The notes under the pieces: generated by a model
The model's input: only the letters and a program-made list of their open reading frames with translations
The model's database searches: none
Told to the model about the DNA's origin: nothing
Shown: positions 43,887-52,161 of the stretch, one piece after another
Layout: each line of letters starts with the position of its first letter
Position numbering within the stretch: position 1 is the first letter of the stretch
Assembly (NCBI GenBank): GCA_015067825.1
Contig: SVLQ01000010.1
Span: 1-64,000 of the forward strand
Direction: 5' to 3'
Source: Oscillospiraceae bacterium
Lineage (GTDB): Bacteria; Bacillota; Clostridia; Oscillospirales; QAMX01
DNA length: 64,000 nt
Program-made: the position numbers and the translations under genes

Positions 43887-46298
43887 TCAGAATTTTCTGC
43901 CGCTGTCGTCGAGCAGATCGTAGTAGCGCGCCGTCCAATACGGCATCGTGAAAAAACTGCCGCAGAAGAGATAGCCGCGGTCATAGATCGCTGCGGTGGC
44001 CGCGCCTTCGGCGTCGACGGTAAAGGGCGAGGAATTGCACTTATGCGTGCGGCGCTCGTCGATGGGGATCACGCGGTTGGCCTGGGGGCGTTCGCCCTCG
44101 GCGGCCGGTGGGATCATCACAACGTCGTTGCGCGTGCTGTTGACCACGGGGAATCCGCGCAGCCACAGCGGAGTGCGGTTGAGCGTATCGACTGCGGCGG
44201 CGAGGTCGACTCCTTCGCTGCCGCGCAGAGCGGCATAGGGGAAGGAATAGAACGGCTGTGCTTCGCGGCGCATGTTTTCCCACCACTCGTCCAGTCCATT
44301 TTCCAGAATTTTCAAACGTTCCGCATCGGTTTCCAGCTCCAAAAGCGGCCAAAAGGTAACAATCGCCAATTCTTCGTCGGAATAGTTGATGCCTTTGACG
44401 TAGTTGTCGCAGCCGTACTGCTCTCTGCCGCGCTGGGAAAGGCGCGTGCGGTAGGTCGCAAGCAGTTCGGCGTAGCCCTTGCCCTCGGTCACACCGTCGA
44501 ACGGCGCGTAGCAGAGCTCGTACGCTTCTTCCACGCGGGCACAAACGGCGGCGTACTCTTCGCAGCCGCGCAGGAACTGCGACGCCACGCGCAGCATGCA
44601 CATCCACTCGGCGGCATTCAGCGCGGCGTCGGTATAGGCGTACGACGGGTGGCGCCACGGCTTGTCCGGGCCGTCCCAGTCGGCGAAGTAATCGACGAAC
44701 CATTTTCCCCACTGCGTGGAGTGGCCGTGGACGTCGATTAGGCGCAGATCGTTGTCGAGCAGGTGGGTGATAACGGCGGCGATCGTCGCGCGCGTCAGCG
44801 CCAAAAGCTCGCGGTCGTCATCGCTGACGGGATTTTTGAGAAAGTGTTTCCAGGCAAAGTAGTACATAACGAACGCCGCGATCACTTCTTCCGAGGAGGT
44901 ATCGGTTTTGAAGATGATGTCGGAATCGTCGCTGGCGGGGTATTTTTCCGGGCGGTAGGGATCGGGCTTGCGGTAGAGCTCGGCCAGCCGCGCGGGAACT
45001 TCGGCCGTTTGCGGCAACGAGAGCACGAACGACTCCGAAACCATGCGGTCGGAATCCGTGCCGACGCGCGCCTTGACCGCATCGGAGAGCAGATAGTTTT
45101 TGCCCTCGGCGTCGTTTTTGCCCGCACGGATATGGGTCGTATCCTCGACCGTACAGAAAGCGCTGCCGTTTTCATCGATGTCGCTTCTGAGCCAGAGACC
45201 GTTGGTGGCGATGTGGCCGTTTTCGACGAAAACCTGATCGCGCTTGGAGACGTAGCCGCGGCAGACCAGCCCGTTGCCGAAGCGGTGGACGTGGCTTTGG
45301 AGCAGCACGTTTTCGAGCACGCGCATAAATTTCGCTTTGGCATCGCGCGCACCGAGCTGATCGCCCTCGGCGGCCATCACCGAATAGCGTTGGGCATCGC
45401 CGATGGCGGTAAAGACCGACCAAAGCGCATCGTTGTTGGTAGAGTAGCGGAACGTAGGTTCGACCGTTTCGTTGCCGCAGTTTTCGGCGGTGTAGTGCGT
45501 ATCACAGAGCGAGCCGCGCACGGAGTGCAGCTCCCAGGTCAGGCGGTCATACCAATCGGCCTTTTCGCGCAGACGTTTGCGGAACCGGCGCACGTGCACG
45601 TAGCCGAGCTCGTTTTCGATCCAGATCCCGTCTTCGCCGTCGGAGGCAACGGCCGAAACCGTCGGTGACGCGCCGAAAAGGTAGCGGCCGCCGTGGTAGA
45701 GCTCCACGCGGCGGCGGTCGTAGGTTGCCTCGGCGGAAAGCTGCATCACGCCGTCGGCCAGCGCAACGTAGCGCACCGAACGGTCGCCGCAGACGGCCTT
45801 AACGTTACCGATGGCTTCGATCAGACCCTCGCTGCGGAAGGTTTTCGAGCGTTCCAGTGCCTCCACAACCCCCTTGGGGAGCTCGGCAGGCTTGGGATAA
45901 TACTGCGGGGATTTTTGCAGTGCGGACGTGCGCATTTCCACAGGGCGCACCATCGGTACGCTGAAGCGGAATACCGCCTCGTCGGTGGCGGCAAACATAT
46001 GGTTTTTCTCCAGGAAAAGTGCGCGCACAGGCCGATCGCCGGCCAGAGCGGAGACCGATTCAACCAAGTTGCCCATCAGACTGCAGCGGCTGAGCAAGCC
46101 GGTCTGCGGGTCGGCGAACCAAAGCGTGCCGTCGCCGGCGAGCGCCGAGCAGGTGATCCGGCCCAGCGGCAGTGCCGACGGAGCCATCGTCAGGCGCTCG
46201 TCGATCGGTTCGCACGACGTCAGGATCATGCGGCGATACAGCCGCAATTGTTCCGGAATGACCGGGTCTTCCCAGTCAAGGCGGTAAGATTGCTGCAT
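43887..46298 (-). CDS. Large protein of unknown function, propeller plus helical domain, 803 aa
   Basis: No signal peptide or membrane segment, so probably cytoplasmic. Residues ~40-240 contain repeating strands with ALAGDGTLWFADPQTGLLSR and SAVASDGEDGIWIENELGYV, suggesting a beta-propeller. Residues ~250-800 are helix-rich, with WELHSVRGSLCDTHYTAE, WHFLK-type segments, DYFADWDGPDKPWRHPSYAY and LNAAEWMCMLRVASQFLRG, which resemble the alpha/alpha toroid of some glycosidases. I cannot name a family; a carbohydrate-active enzyme is inference. It starts at ATG 46298 (GAGG upstream) and appears to be a single-gene unit. Confidence 0.75.
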   Translation of the reverse strand: MQQSYRLDWEDPVIPEQLRLYRRMILTSCEPIDERLTMAPSALPLGRITCSALAGDGTLWFADPQTGLLSRCSLMGNLVESVSALAGDRPVRALFLEKNHMFAATDEAVFRFSVPMVRPVEMRTSALQKSPQYYPKPAELPKGVVEALERSKTFRSEGLIEAIGNVKAVCGDRSVRYVALADGVMQLSAEATYDRRRVELYHGGRYLFGASPTVSAVASDGEDGIWIENELGYVHVRRFRKRLREKADWYDRLTWELHSVRGSLCDTHYTAENCGNETVEPTFRYSTNNDALWSVFTAIGDAQRYSVMAAEGDQLGARDAKAKFMRVLENVLLQSHVHRFGNGLVCRGYVSKRDQVFVENGHIATNGLWLRSDIDENGSAFCTVEDTTHIRAGKNDAEGKNYLLSDAVKARVGTDSDRMVSESFVLSLPQTAEVPARLAELYRKPDPYRPEKYPASDDSDIIFKTDTSSEEVIAAFVMYYFAWKHFLKNPVSDDDRELLALTRATIAAVITHLLDNDLRLIDVHGHSTQWGKWFVDYFADWDGPDKPWRHPSYAYTDAALNAAEWMCMLRVASQFLRGCEEYAAVCARVEEAYELCYAPFDGVTEGKGYAELLATYRTRLSQRGREQYGCDNYVKGINYSDEELAIVTFWPLLELETDAERLKILENGLDEWWENMRREAQPFYSFPYAALRGSEGVDLAAAVDTLNRTPLWLRGFPVVNSTRNDVVMIPPAAEGERPQANRVIPIDERRTHKCNSSPFTVDAEGAATAAIYDRGYLFCGSFFTMPYWTARYYDLLDDSGRKF

Positions 46299-46431
46299 AG
46301 AATTGCCTCATTTCTTGCATGTTTGTGCATATGTATTTCAAAAACCGTCCAATTGCAGACAGATCGGCATTCGGAGGGGGAGAACGCCGAGGGGAGGTGG
46401 GAGGAGTCTGCGCTTGGGTGGTGTTTTTGCA

Positions 46432-47217
46432 TCAGTCGGCCACGAAGGTGCAGAGGAACGGGAAATGGTCGGAGGGGAACTGACCGCCGCGCTTGGTGGC
46501 CAGAACTTCGGCGATCAGCGGACGCAGCGCGCCCTTGCTGTAGAAAATATGGTCGATCGGGCCATGGCGGACGACCGGTGCCTCGACGCGGAAACCGTGG
46601 TAGGTGTCGTAGTCGGTCGATTCGTCGGCGTTCAGACGAGCATCGTAGAAGGGCGGCTGATTCATCACGGCAAAGGCCTCGCTCGTGGGCGTGACGTTGT
46701 AGTCGCCGGCAATGAAGCACTGGCGCGTTTCGACTTCGGGGAGGAAGATCTTCCGGACGAGCGCGGCGCCGTTTTTCTGCGCGAGGCGGGCAACGTGGTC
46801 GAGATGGAGCGAGCCGACGGCGATCTCGCCGCTGCCGTCGTTGCATTTGAGGATCGCTTTGGCACAGACGCGCTTGTTGACTTCGCCGTCCCAACCGATC
46901 GACGGCACGTCGGGCGTTTCGCTCAGCCACCAGGTATGGCCGGAAATGAAGGTAAAGAGCGCCGTTTTATAGAAGATTGCAGAATGCTCGCCTTCGCGGA
47001 CACCGTCGTCGCGGCCGACGCCGTAGTAGGCATATTCCGGCAGATGCTCGGACAGATAATCCATCTGTTCGGCGTAGGCTTCCTGCACGCAGAAGATGTC
47101 GGGGTTGCGGGCAGCGATCTGGGCTGCGAGATGCGCTTTGCGGTTGTCCCAGCAGTGGAGACCGGTGTCGCCGTATTGGTTGCGGATGTTGTAGTTCATC
47201 ATGCGAAACAGTTTCAT
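46432..47217 (-). CDS. Endonuclease/exonuclease/phosphatase-fold protein, 261 aa
   Basis: EEP superfamily phosphodiesterase fold with all main motifs: MMNYNIRNQYGD (Asn), VQEAYAEQ (metal-binding Glu, ~residue 46), SLHLDHVA (catalytic His), AGDYNVTP (Asp-Asn pair), IDHIFYSK and the final SDHFPFLCTF (Asp-His). Members include exonuclease III, sphingomyelinases and sugar or inositol phosphate phosphatases. The absence of extra domains and a signal peptide fits the cytoplasmic EEP group; substrate unknown. A structured repeat element lies just upstream of ATG 47217. Confidence 0.9.
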   Translation of the reverse strand: MKLFRMMNYNIRNQYGDTGLHCWDNRKAHLAAQIAARNPDIFCVQEAYAEQMDYLSEHLPEYAYYGVGRDDGVREGEHSAIFYKTALFTFISGHTWWLSETPDVPSIGWDGEVNKRVCAKAILKCNDGSGEIAVGSLHLDHVARLAQKNGAALVRKIFLPEVETRQCFIAGDYNVTPTSEAFAVMNQPPFYDARLNADESTDYDTYHGFRVEAPVVRHGPIDHIFYSKGALRPLIAEVLATKRGGQFPSDHFPFLCTFVAD

Positions 47218-47240
47218 GGTGTGCCATCCTTTCTTAAAAC

Positions 47241-47385
47241 GGTTACAAAACTACGTTTTGCAACCGAAATCTCATCCAATCCGTTTTTTCGGCGGCTTTG
47301 CTGCCGAAAAAACTCCACTAAGACGGTCGCAAGACCGTCCACGCGCCGCAGCGAATCCGATCGAAAACTTTGTTTTCGATCGATT
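47241..47385. repeat. Structured intergenic element, copy B
   Basis: Hairpin at 47241-47265 (GGTTACAAAAC/GTTTTGCAACC), ATCCAATCCG at 47274-47283, a 10-bp stem with loop CTTTG (47286-47295 with 47301-47310), a GACGGTC...GACCGTC stem and an 11-bp stem (47358-47368 with 47372-47382). It shares the order of parts with copy A at 12321-12401 and fills the gap between holA and the EEP gene. Confidence 0.6.
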
Positions 47386-47387
47386 TT

Positions 47388-48425
47388 CTATATGCACAGC
47401 TCGTAGATCAGCGTTTCCAGAACGGTCTGGCGATTGGCGTTGTTGCCAAACATCGCTTTTTCCGCATCGAAGCAGAGGATCGCCGCGCGCCGCAGCGATT
47501 CCGGGCGGAATCGGCGGGACTGCGCCATGACCTTGGAAGCGGCGTAGGCGCTGGGGATGCGCGCCATCTGCATGAATTCGGCCGTGGAAAGATGCTTGGT
47601 TTCGGCGAGCGAGGCGGCGTAAAGCTGGCGCATCGCCCGGCCGATCGCCTGGACGGCGGCAGTTTCGTCGTTGCCCTGCTTCAGATAACGGTCGAGACGG
47701 GTGACGGCTGTGCCGATGCTTTTTTGGGCAAGCGCATCGGTGATCTGGTAGACGATCGCCTCACCGACGGGCATGGCGATCGCGTCGATATCTTCGGTAC
47801 GGATCTGCGGGCCTTTGGTATAGGACGCGACCTTCAAAAGCTCCGGCAGCGTCGCGCTCATCAGATCGCCGCATTGGTCGAGCAGATATCCGGCTTCACG
47901 GTCGCCGCAGCTTTTGCCGCAGGCTTCAAAGCGGCGAATGACCCACCGCACCAAGTCGGCGCGGCTCTGGTGCGCAAACTCCACGCGCTGGGCGTGCTCG
48001 TTGACGAGCGCTTCGATCTTTTTGTTTTTGCGTCCGCTCGCGCCCGGCGGCGTATCGCCGTAGGCGACGATCAGGCACACCGTCGGCGAGAGGTCGGCGA
48101 GGATCGGCTCGATCTCGGCGGCCATTTTGGCGTCGGCGGTGGTGATATCGTAGTCGCGGACCAGTACGAGCTTGCGCTCGGCAAACAGCGGAAAGCTCTC
48201 GAGCTCCTCCGCAAGCGCCTTGGGCGTGCAGGCTTTGCCCACGAGTGTGCAGAAGTTGCTTTCGTCTTCGTCGACGATCAAGCGCTTGATCTGGCCGATA
48301 TAATGCTCGCGCAGGTAGGCTTCTTCGCCGTAGAAGAGGTAAAAACGGTTGACGATACCTTGAGCGAGCTCTTTTTTTAGGCGCGAAAGGCTCGCCGCGC
48401 TGCCTTTATCCTGTTTTGCTGCCAA
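47388..48425 (-). CDS. holA: DNA polymerase III delta subunit
   Basis: 345 aa, normal for HolA/YqeN, with a TTG start at 48425 and purine-rich AAGGGGGCAAAGGG before it. The N-terminal AAA+-like part has FYLFYGEEAYLREHYI (~residues 27-42) and SFPLFAERKLVLVRDYD; the central part SGRKNKKIEAL; the C-terminal collar AVQAIGRAMRQLYAASLAE. HolA opens the beta clamp during loading. It follows comEC by 18 bases, the usual Firmicutes neighbourhood. Confidence 0.93.
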   Translation of the reverse strand: MAAKQDKGSAASLSRLKKELAQGIVNRFYLFYGEEAYLREHYIGQIKRLIVDEDESNFCTLVGKACTPKALAEELESFPLFAERKLVLVRDYDITTADAKMAAEIEPILADLSPTVCLIVAYGDTPPGASGRKNKKIEALVNEHAQRVEFAHQSRADLVRWVIRRFEACGKSCGDREAGYLLDQCGDLMSATLPELLKVASYTKGPQIRTEDIDAIAMPVGEAIVYQITDALAQKSIGTAVTRLDRYLKQGNDETAAVQAIGRAMRQLYAASLAETKHLSTAEFMQMARIPSAYAASKVMAQSRRFRPESLRRAAILCFDAEKAMFGNNANRQTVLETLIYELCI

Positions 48426-48443
48426 GCCCTTTGCCCCCTTTTT

Positions 48444-50657
48444 TCAGTCGTTTTCCAGCCGCAGACGGATCGTCCCTTCGGCGGCGGTATTGCGCGCGCC
48501 GACAAATGTTTCGTCGGCTTTGTTCGAACATATTATAACATATTCCGCCTGCATTTTCACTAACATTTCTTCCTGTAACGGAAATTTAATCGCGTGCCCC
48601 GCGCTGACGACGGCATCGGCTGTTCCGATCCGCGCATCCTCTGCAAGCGCGGCCAATGCGCGTTCACTGTGATCGCCGAACACAACGACTTCGCCGTAGG
48701 CCGAGCGCACGCAAACCGCTGCCGAAGCATCAGCCGGACGATCGGCGGGCAAATATATCGCAGCCGAGAGCGTTCCGACCGTAAATTCTGCACCGTCGGC
48801 AAGCGTGTGCAGCTCGATTCCGGCATTCTCTGCGCGCAGGCAAAGCTCCTCTGTAAGCAACTGGTCGCCGTTTGCAGGCGCGAACGCGATTTCGCGAATG
48901 ATCGGCAGCACCTCGGCGATCCCGTTGGCGTGGTGAGGCTTATTTGTCGAGACGATGAGCAGGTCGATGTCGCGGATGTTGCGCGCCTTTAAGTGCTCGG
49001 CGAGAACTTCGCCGGAGCTCCCGCGGGTGGAGCCGCAGTCGACGACGATCGTATCTTCGCCGCAGGTGATGACGATGCAGCGTCCGTAGCCGACGTCGAG
49101 GGCGGCGATCTCCATCGCACTTGCCGCATAGCGGTGCATGGCAAACAGAGCAGCCTGCAGGCTGATGGTTGCCAACAGGATGGCGGCCATCGCTGTGCGC
49201 AGCCGCGGCCGCAAGAGCAGCCATACCGTCAGCCCACACAACAACAGGATCCATACCCGCACGAAGATACTCTCTGTTCCCAGCGAGGCAAAGGGGATTG
49301 CCGCAGATATGCGGATTGCGGCTTCCAGCAGGCCGGAAATCCAAACAACCGGTGCGGCCAACAGCGAAGCGAGCGGCATCCAAACAAAGGCCGTGCCCAA
49401 AGCCAGCCATCCGAACAAAAACAGCAGCTCAATGACCCACAAAACGACCAGATTGGTCAAGATCGAAATGAGCGAAATGCTGCCGAAATAAAAGGCAACC
49501 AGCGGCATGGTGAAGACCTGTGCCGAGAGCGTCAGCGCGAGGGCCGTTACGAGCCCGGAAATCGGCTTGGCCAGCCAGCGCGGCCAAGCCTTTGTGCGGG
49601 AAGAAATACAGCGAATCAAGCGCTGGGCGAACAGCAGAATGCCTAAAACCGATGCAAACGAGAGCTGCAGACCGATATCGGCGACTGCGTAGGGATTTTG
49701 AAGCAGCAGAACGGCCAACGCTAAACCAAGCGATGTCAGACCGTCGCTTTTGCGGCCGAAAACCGCAGCCGAAAAGAAAAGGATCTGCACGAGCATTGCG
49801 CGGACGATCGATGCGGTAAAACCCGTCACCGCCGCAAACGCCAGCGAAATGATCGACGCGATCACAAAGTTGCGCCGCCGACCGTGCGAAAAAAGCAGCA
49901 GAATCGCGGTAAAAAAGGTCAGATGTGTGCCGGAAACGGCAAAAATATGGGAAACGCCGGTGTCGGCGACGGCGTCGCTGAATGCTTCGTCGAATTCCGT
50001 GCGGTCGCCGAGTAGGAGTGCGCGCATCGTCGGTGCGGCCTCGCCGAAGACGGTATCGATCGTTTCCAGCATCGTGCGGCGTACGCGTTGCGGCAGATTT
50101 TTGAGTGTTTTCTCTCCGACGGCGTCCCATTCGAGCGATTCCGGCGTCCCGCTGAGGAAAATCCCCTTGACCGTTTGGTAAGTGCCGTAGGCAGGATCGT
50201 TGCGCGTGGCGGAAAATGCAATGTCGCCGTGCAGCCGGTCGCCCACATCGACCAAAGCGGCGATCTCGCCGTAGCACCAAATCGATGCCCGCGTACCGCT
50301 GCCGTCGAGGATCTCGACCGTCACGCGCGCACTGTTTTGGTAGCGCTCGGGAAGCTCGGTGACCAACAGGGAAAATGGCCGTACCTCGCCGGTATAGCGC
50401 GTTTCGATCTCGCAAATGCGCACGTCGGCACGCCAAAAGACCGCCGCCATCAGCACCAAGCCCGAGGCAAACGCCAAAAGCGATGCGGCGATCCTGCGCA
50501 GGCGGCCGCGTGCAAATATGATGGGGAAGAGCGCGGCGAACATACAGCCGAGGCCGCCGATCAGCAACGGAACTGCCCATTCCGCGCGGCCATAGACCAG
50601 CGCGAGTGCGGCGGCGAGTATTCCGAACGCGGCGGTGAAAAGCGGTCGAATCGGCAC
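48444..50657 (-). CDS. comEC: ComEC/Rec2 family DNA-uptake channel protein
   Basis: 737 aa from GTG 50657 (AAGGAG seven bases upstream). Order of parts: N-terminal helices, DUF4131-type OB region (~80-180), competence domain with helices and FAVSGTHLTFFTAILLLFSHG (~245-265), IVRAMLVQILFFSAAVFGRKSDGLTSLG, and a C-terminal metallo-beta-lactamase-like domain (~510-735). In transformable bacteria ComEC passes single-stranded DNA across the membrane. Here the lactamase domain is degenerate: the usual THxxxDH metal site reads STNKPHHANG and DVGQGDA reads DVGYGRC, so nuclease activity is doubtful. Operon with holA. Confidence 0.9.
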   Translation of the reverse strand: MPIRPLFTAAFGILAAALALVYGRAEWAVPLLIGGLGCMFAALFPIIFARGRLRRIAASLLAFASGLVLMAAVFWRADVRICEIETRYTGEVRPFSLLVTELPERYQNSARVTVEILDGSGTRASIWCYGEIAALVDVGDRLHGDIAFSATRNDPAYGTYQTVKGIFLSGTPESLEWDAVGEKTLKNLPQRVRRTMLETIDTVFGEAAPTMRALLLGDRTEFDEAFSDAVADTGVSHIFAVSGTHLTFFTAILLLFSHGRRRNFVIASIISLAFAAVTGFTASIVRAMLVQILFFSAAVFGRKSDGLTSLGLALAVLLLQNPYAVADIGLQLSFASVLGILLFAQRLIRCISSRTKAWPRWLAKPISGLVTALALTLSAQVFTMPLVAFYFGSISLISILTNLVVLWVIELLFLFGWLALGTAFVWMPLASLLAAPVVWISGLLEAAIRISAAIPFASLGTESIFVRVWILLLCGLTVWLLLRPRLRTAMAAILLATISLQAALFAMHRYAASAMEIAALDVGYGRCIVITCGEDTIVVDCGSTRGSSGEVLAEHLKARNIRDIDLLIVSTNKPHHANGIAEVLPIIREIAFAPANGDQLLTEELCLRAENAGIELHTLADGAEFTVGTLSAAIYLPADRPADASAAVCVRSAYGEVVVFGDHSERALAALAEDARIGTADAVVSAGHAIKFPLQEEMLVKMQAEYVIICSNKADETFVGARNTAAEGTIRLRLEND

Positions 50658-50716
50658 GGGCAGTCTCCTTTCCTGTGATTTTTGGTGGAAAAATTTGTTG
50701 TTTTCGCCGTCAACTA

Positions 50717-50745
50717 TTGATAGATCGTGTCGAATATGGTACAAT
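50717..50745 (+). promoter_or_regulatory. Promoter of the unknown gene at 50.8 kb
   Basis: TTGATA (50717-50722), 17 bases, TACAAT (50740-50745) with an upstream TGG. Confidence 0.65.
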
Positions 50746-50792
50746 AAACGATAGAGGATTTTTTCGGATGATCGGAGTGCGAGTGGGTAAGT

Positions 50793-51395
50793 ATGATTGA
50801 CAAGATGCGTCGATTGGAATTATGTATGAAAGAGTGTGCAGCGACCTTTGGCTGGAGCCTTTCGGGCAACTGTTTGGCGTGCAGCAAGGGCGCACTTTCG
50901 TTTTTGCTGCTGCCCACGCTGGAAGATGAGCAGATCAACTATTCGCTTTCCTATCGCCTGACCGAATTTGACCGCATCTATCATGCAATGACCACCGCCA
51001 ATATCTTCCCCGGCGCCAAAATCGCCGACGGCAGCCAACCGGTGGAATCGTGGGGGCTGATGTCGGTTTCGACGGCGATGCGCACGATCACCGGCCGCGC
51101 CGACCGCTTTGCCACCGCACTGGCGCAGCGCGTCAAAGATCCGGCCGAAAACCTCGATTTCCTCCGCTATCTCTATGCCCGCAGCATCCGCGATCTCAAA
51201 CCGCCGCTCGATTATTCCTGCGAACTGATCCTCTCCTGCCTTCTGACCGGCGATTTCGATGCCGCCGAAAAAGCAGCCGCCGCTGCCCGCCGAAACGGCG
51301 ACAACGGCGGAGAACTCTATGACCATGTTCGCAGCTATATCAACCGCTATGCCCCGCAGGAATCCGCCCCGCAAGAGGGCATGAGCTGGTACTGA
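50793..51395 (+). CDS. Hypothetical protein, 200 aa
   Basis: Not recognised. Soluble, no signal peptide. The N-terminal half mixes strands and helices (ALSFLLLPTLEDEQINYSLS), with MKECAATFGWSLSGNCLACS holding three cysteines; the C-terminal half is helical, with LDFLRYLYARSIRDLKPPLD and an Ala-rich amphipathic stretch. ATG 50793 has its own promoter. The last 49 bases overlap the 3' end of the convergent Nif3-like gene, so one transcript is antisense to the other there. Confidence 0.7.
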   Translation: MIDKMRRLELCMKECAATFGWSLSGNCLACSKGALSFLLLPTLEDEQINYSLSYRLTEFDRIYHAMTTANIFPGAKIADGSQPVESWGLMSVSTAMRTITGRADRFATALAQRVKDPAENLDFLRYLYARSIRDLKPPLDYSCELILSCLLTGDFDAAEKAAAAARRNGDNGGELYDHVRSYINRYAPQESAPQEGMSWY

Positions 51396-52144
51396 AAAAT
51401 CGGCTGATCGCTTTCGGCGCGCAAAAATTGCACCGAAGGAAGTGCCGCGGAGAGCCGTGCGATCACGCGGTCGCGCACCGGCGCTTCGGTCTCGTAGTGG
51501 CCGGCATCGACCAGCGAGATCTGCGCGCGCAGGGCATCCGCCGCGTGGTTATGGCGAAAATCGCCGCTGACAAAAACATCGGCGCCGCTCAAAACGGCTG
51601 CCTCAAAAAACGAAGCACCGCCGCCGCAGCAAACTGCGGCGGTTTTTATTTTGCGCCCACTGTCGACGAATTTGACCGCCGGCAGCCCGACTGCCGCGCG
51701 GATATGCTCGGCAAGCGCGCGCACATCGGCCAGTTCCTCCGGTACCTTCGCCAGCGCACAGCAGCCATCGGTTCCTTCGACCGTGACGACCTTTTCCAGA
51801 CCGATCAGTTGCAGATAAGTATCGTTGACGCCGTCTTCGGCGACGTCGAGGTTCGTGTGCGCCGCAAGGATTGAGATCCCGCTGCGGATCGCCGCGTAGA
51901 CCGGGTCGGACGCGCCGATTGCGCGCATGGGGTTGTAGATCAGCGGATGGTGGGCGAGGATGCAGTCGACGCCCTTTTCGGCCGCTTCGGCGACGATCGC
52001 GCGCGTTACGTCGACGACGACCATCACGCGCGAAACCGGCAGCTCCCGGCTGCCGACCAGAATTCCGCAGTTATCGGTGGGTTTTGCTTTTTCAAACGGG
52101 GCAAACGATTGGATCGCATCGTAGAGATCGCCGACGGTAGGCAT
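51347..52144 (-). CDS. Nif3-like dinuclear metal-centre hexameric protein
   Basis: 265 aa (DUF34/Nif3 family) from ATG 52144, with GAGAGGAAC upstream. Metal-binding motifs: ILAHHPLIYNPMR (~residue 65), AHTNLDVAEDGVND (~100) and GHYETEAPVRD near the end, all features of the YqfO/Nif3 fold. Proposed to be a metal chaperone, or GTP-cyclohydrolase-like; function unproven. The C-terminal tail (LMPSCGADSCGA) is encoded in the segment that overlaps the convergent gene. It is the last gene of the long - strand operon. Confidence 0.9.
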   Translation of the reverse strand: MPTVGDLYDAIQSFAPFEKAKPTDNCGILVGSRELPVSRVMVVVDVTRAIVAEAAEKGVDCILAHHPLIYNPMRAIGASDPVYAAIRSGISILAAHTNLDVAEDGVNDTYLQLIGLEKVVTVEGTDGCCALAKVPEELADVRALAEHIRAAVGLPAVKFVDSGRKIKTAAVCCGGGASFFEAAVLSGADVFVSGDFRHNHAADALRAQISLVDAGHYETEAPVRDRVIARLSAALPSVQFLRAESDQPIFQYQLMPSCGADSCGA

Positions 52145-52161
52145 ACAGAGTTCCTCTCTTC

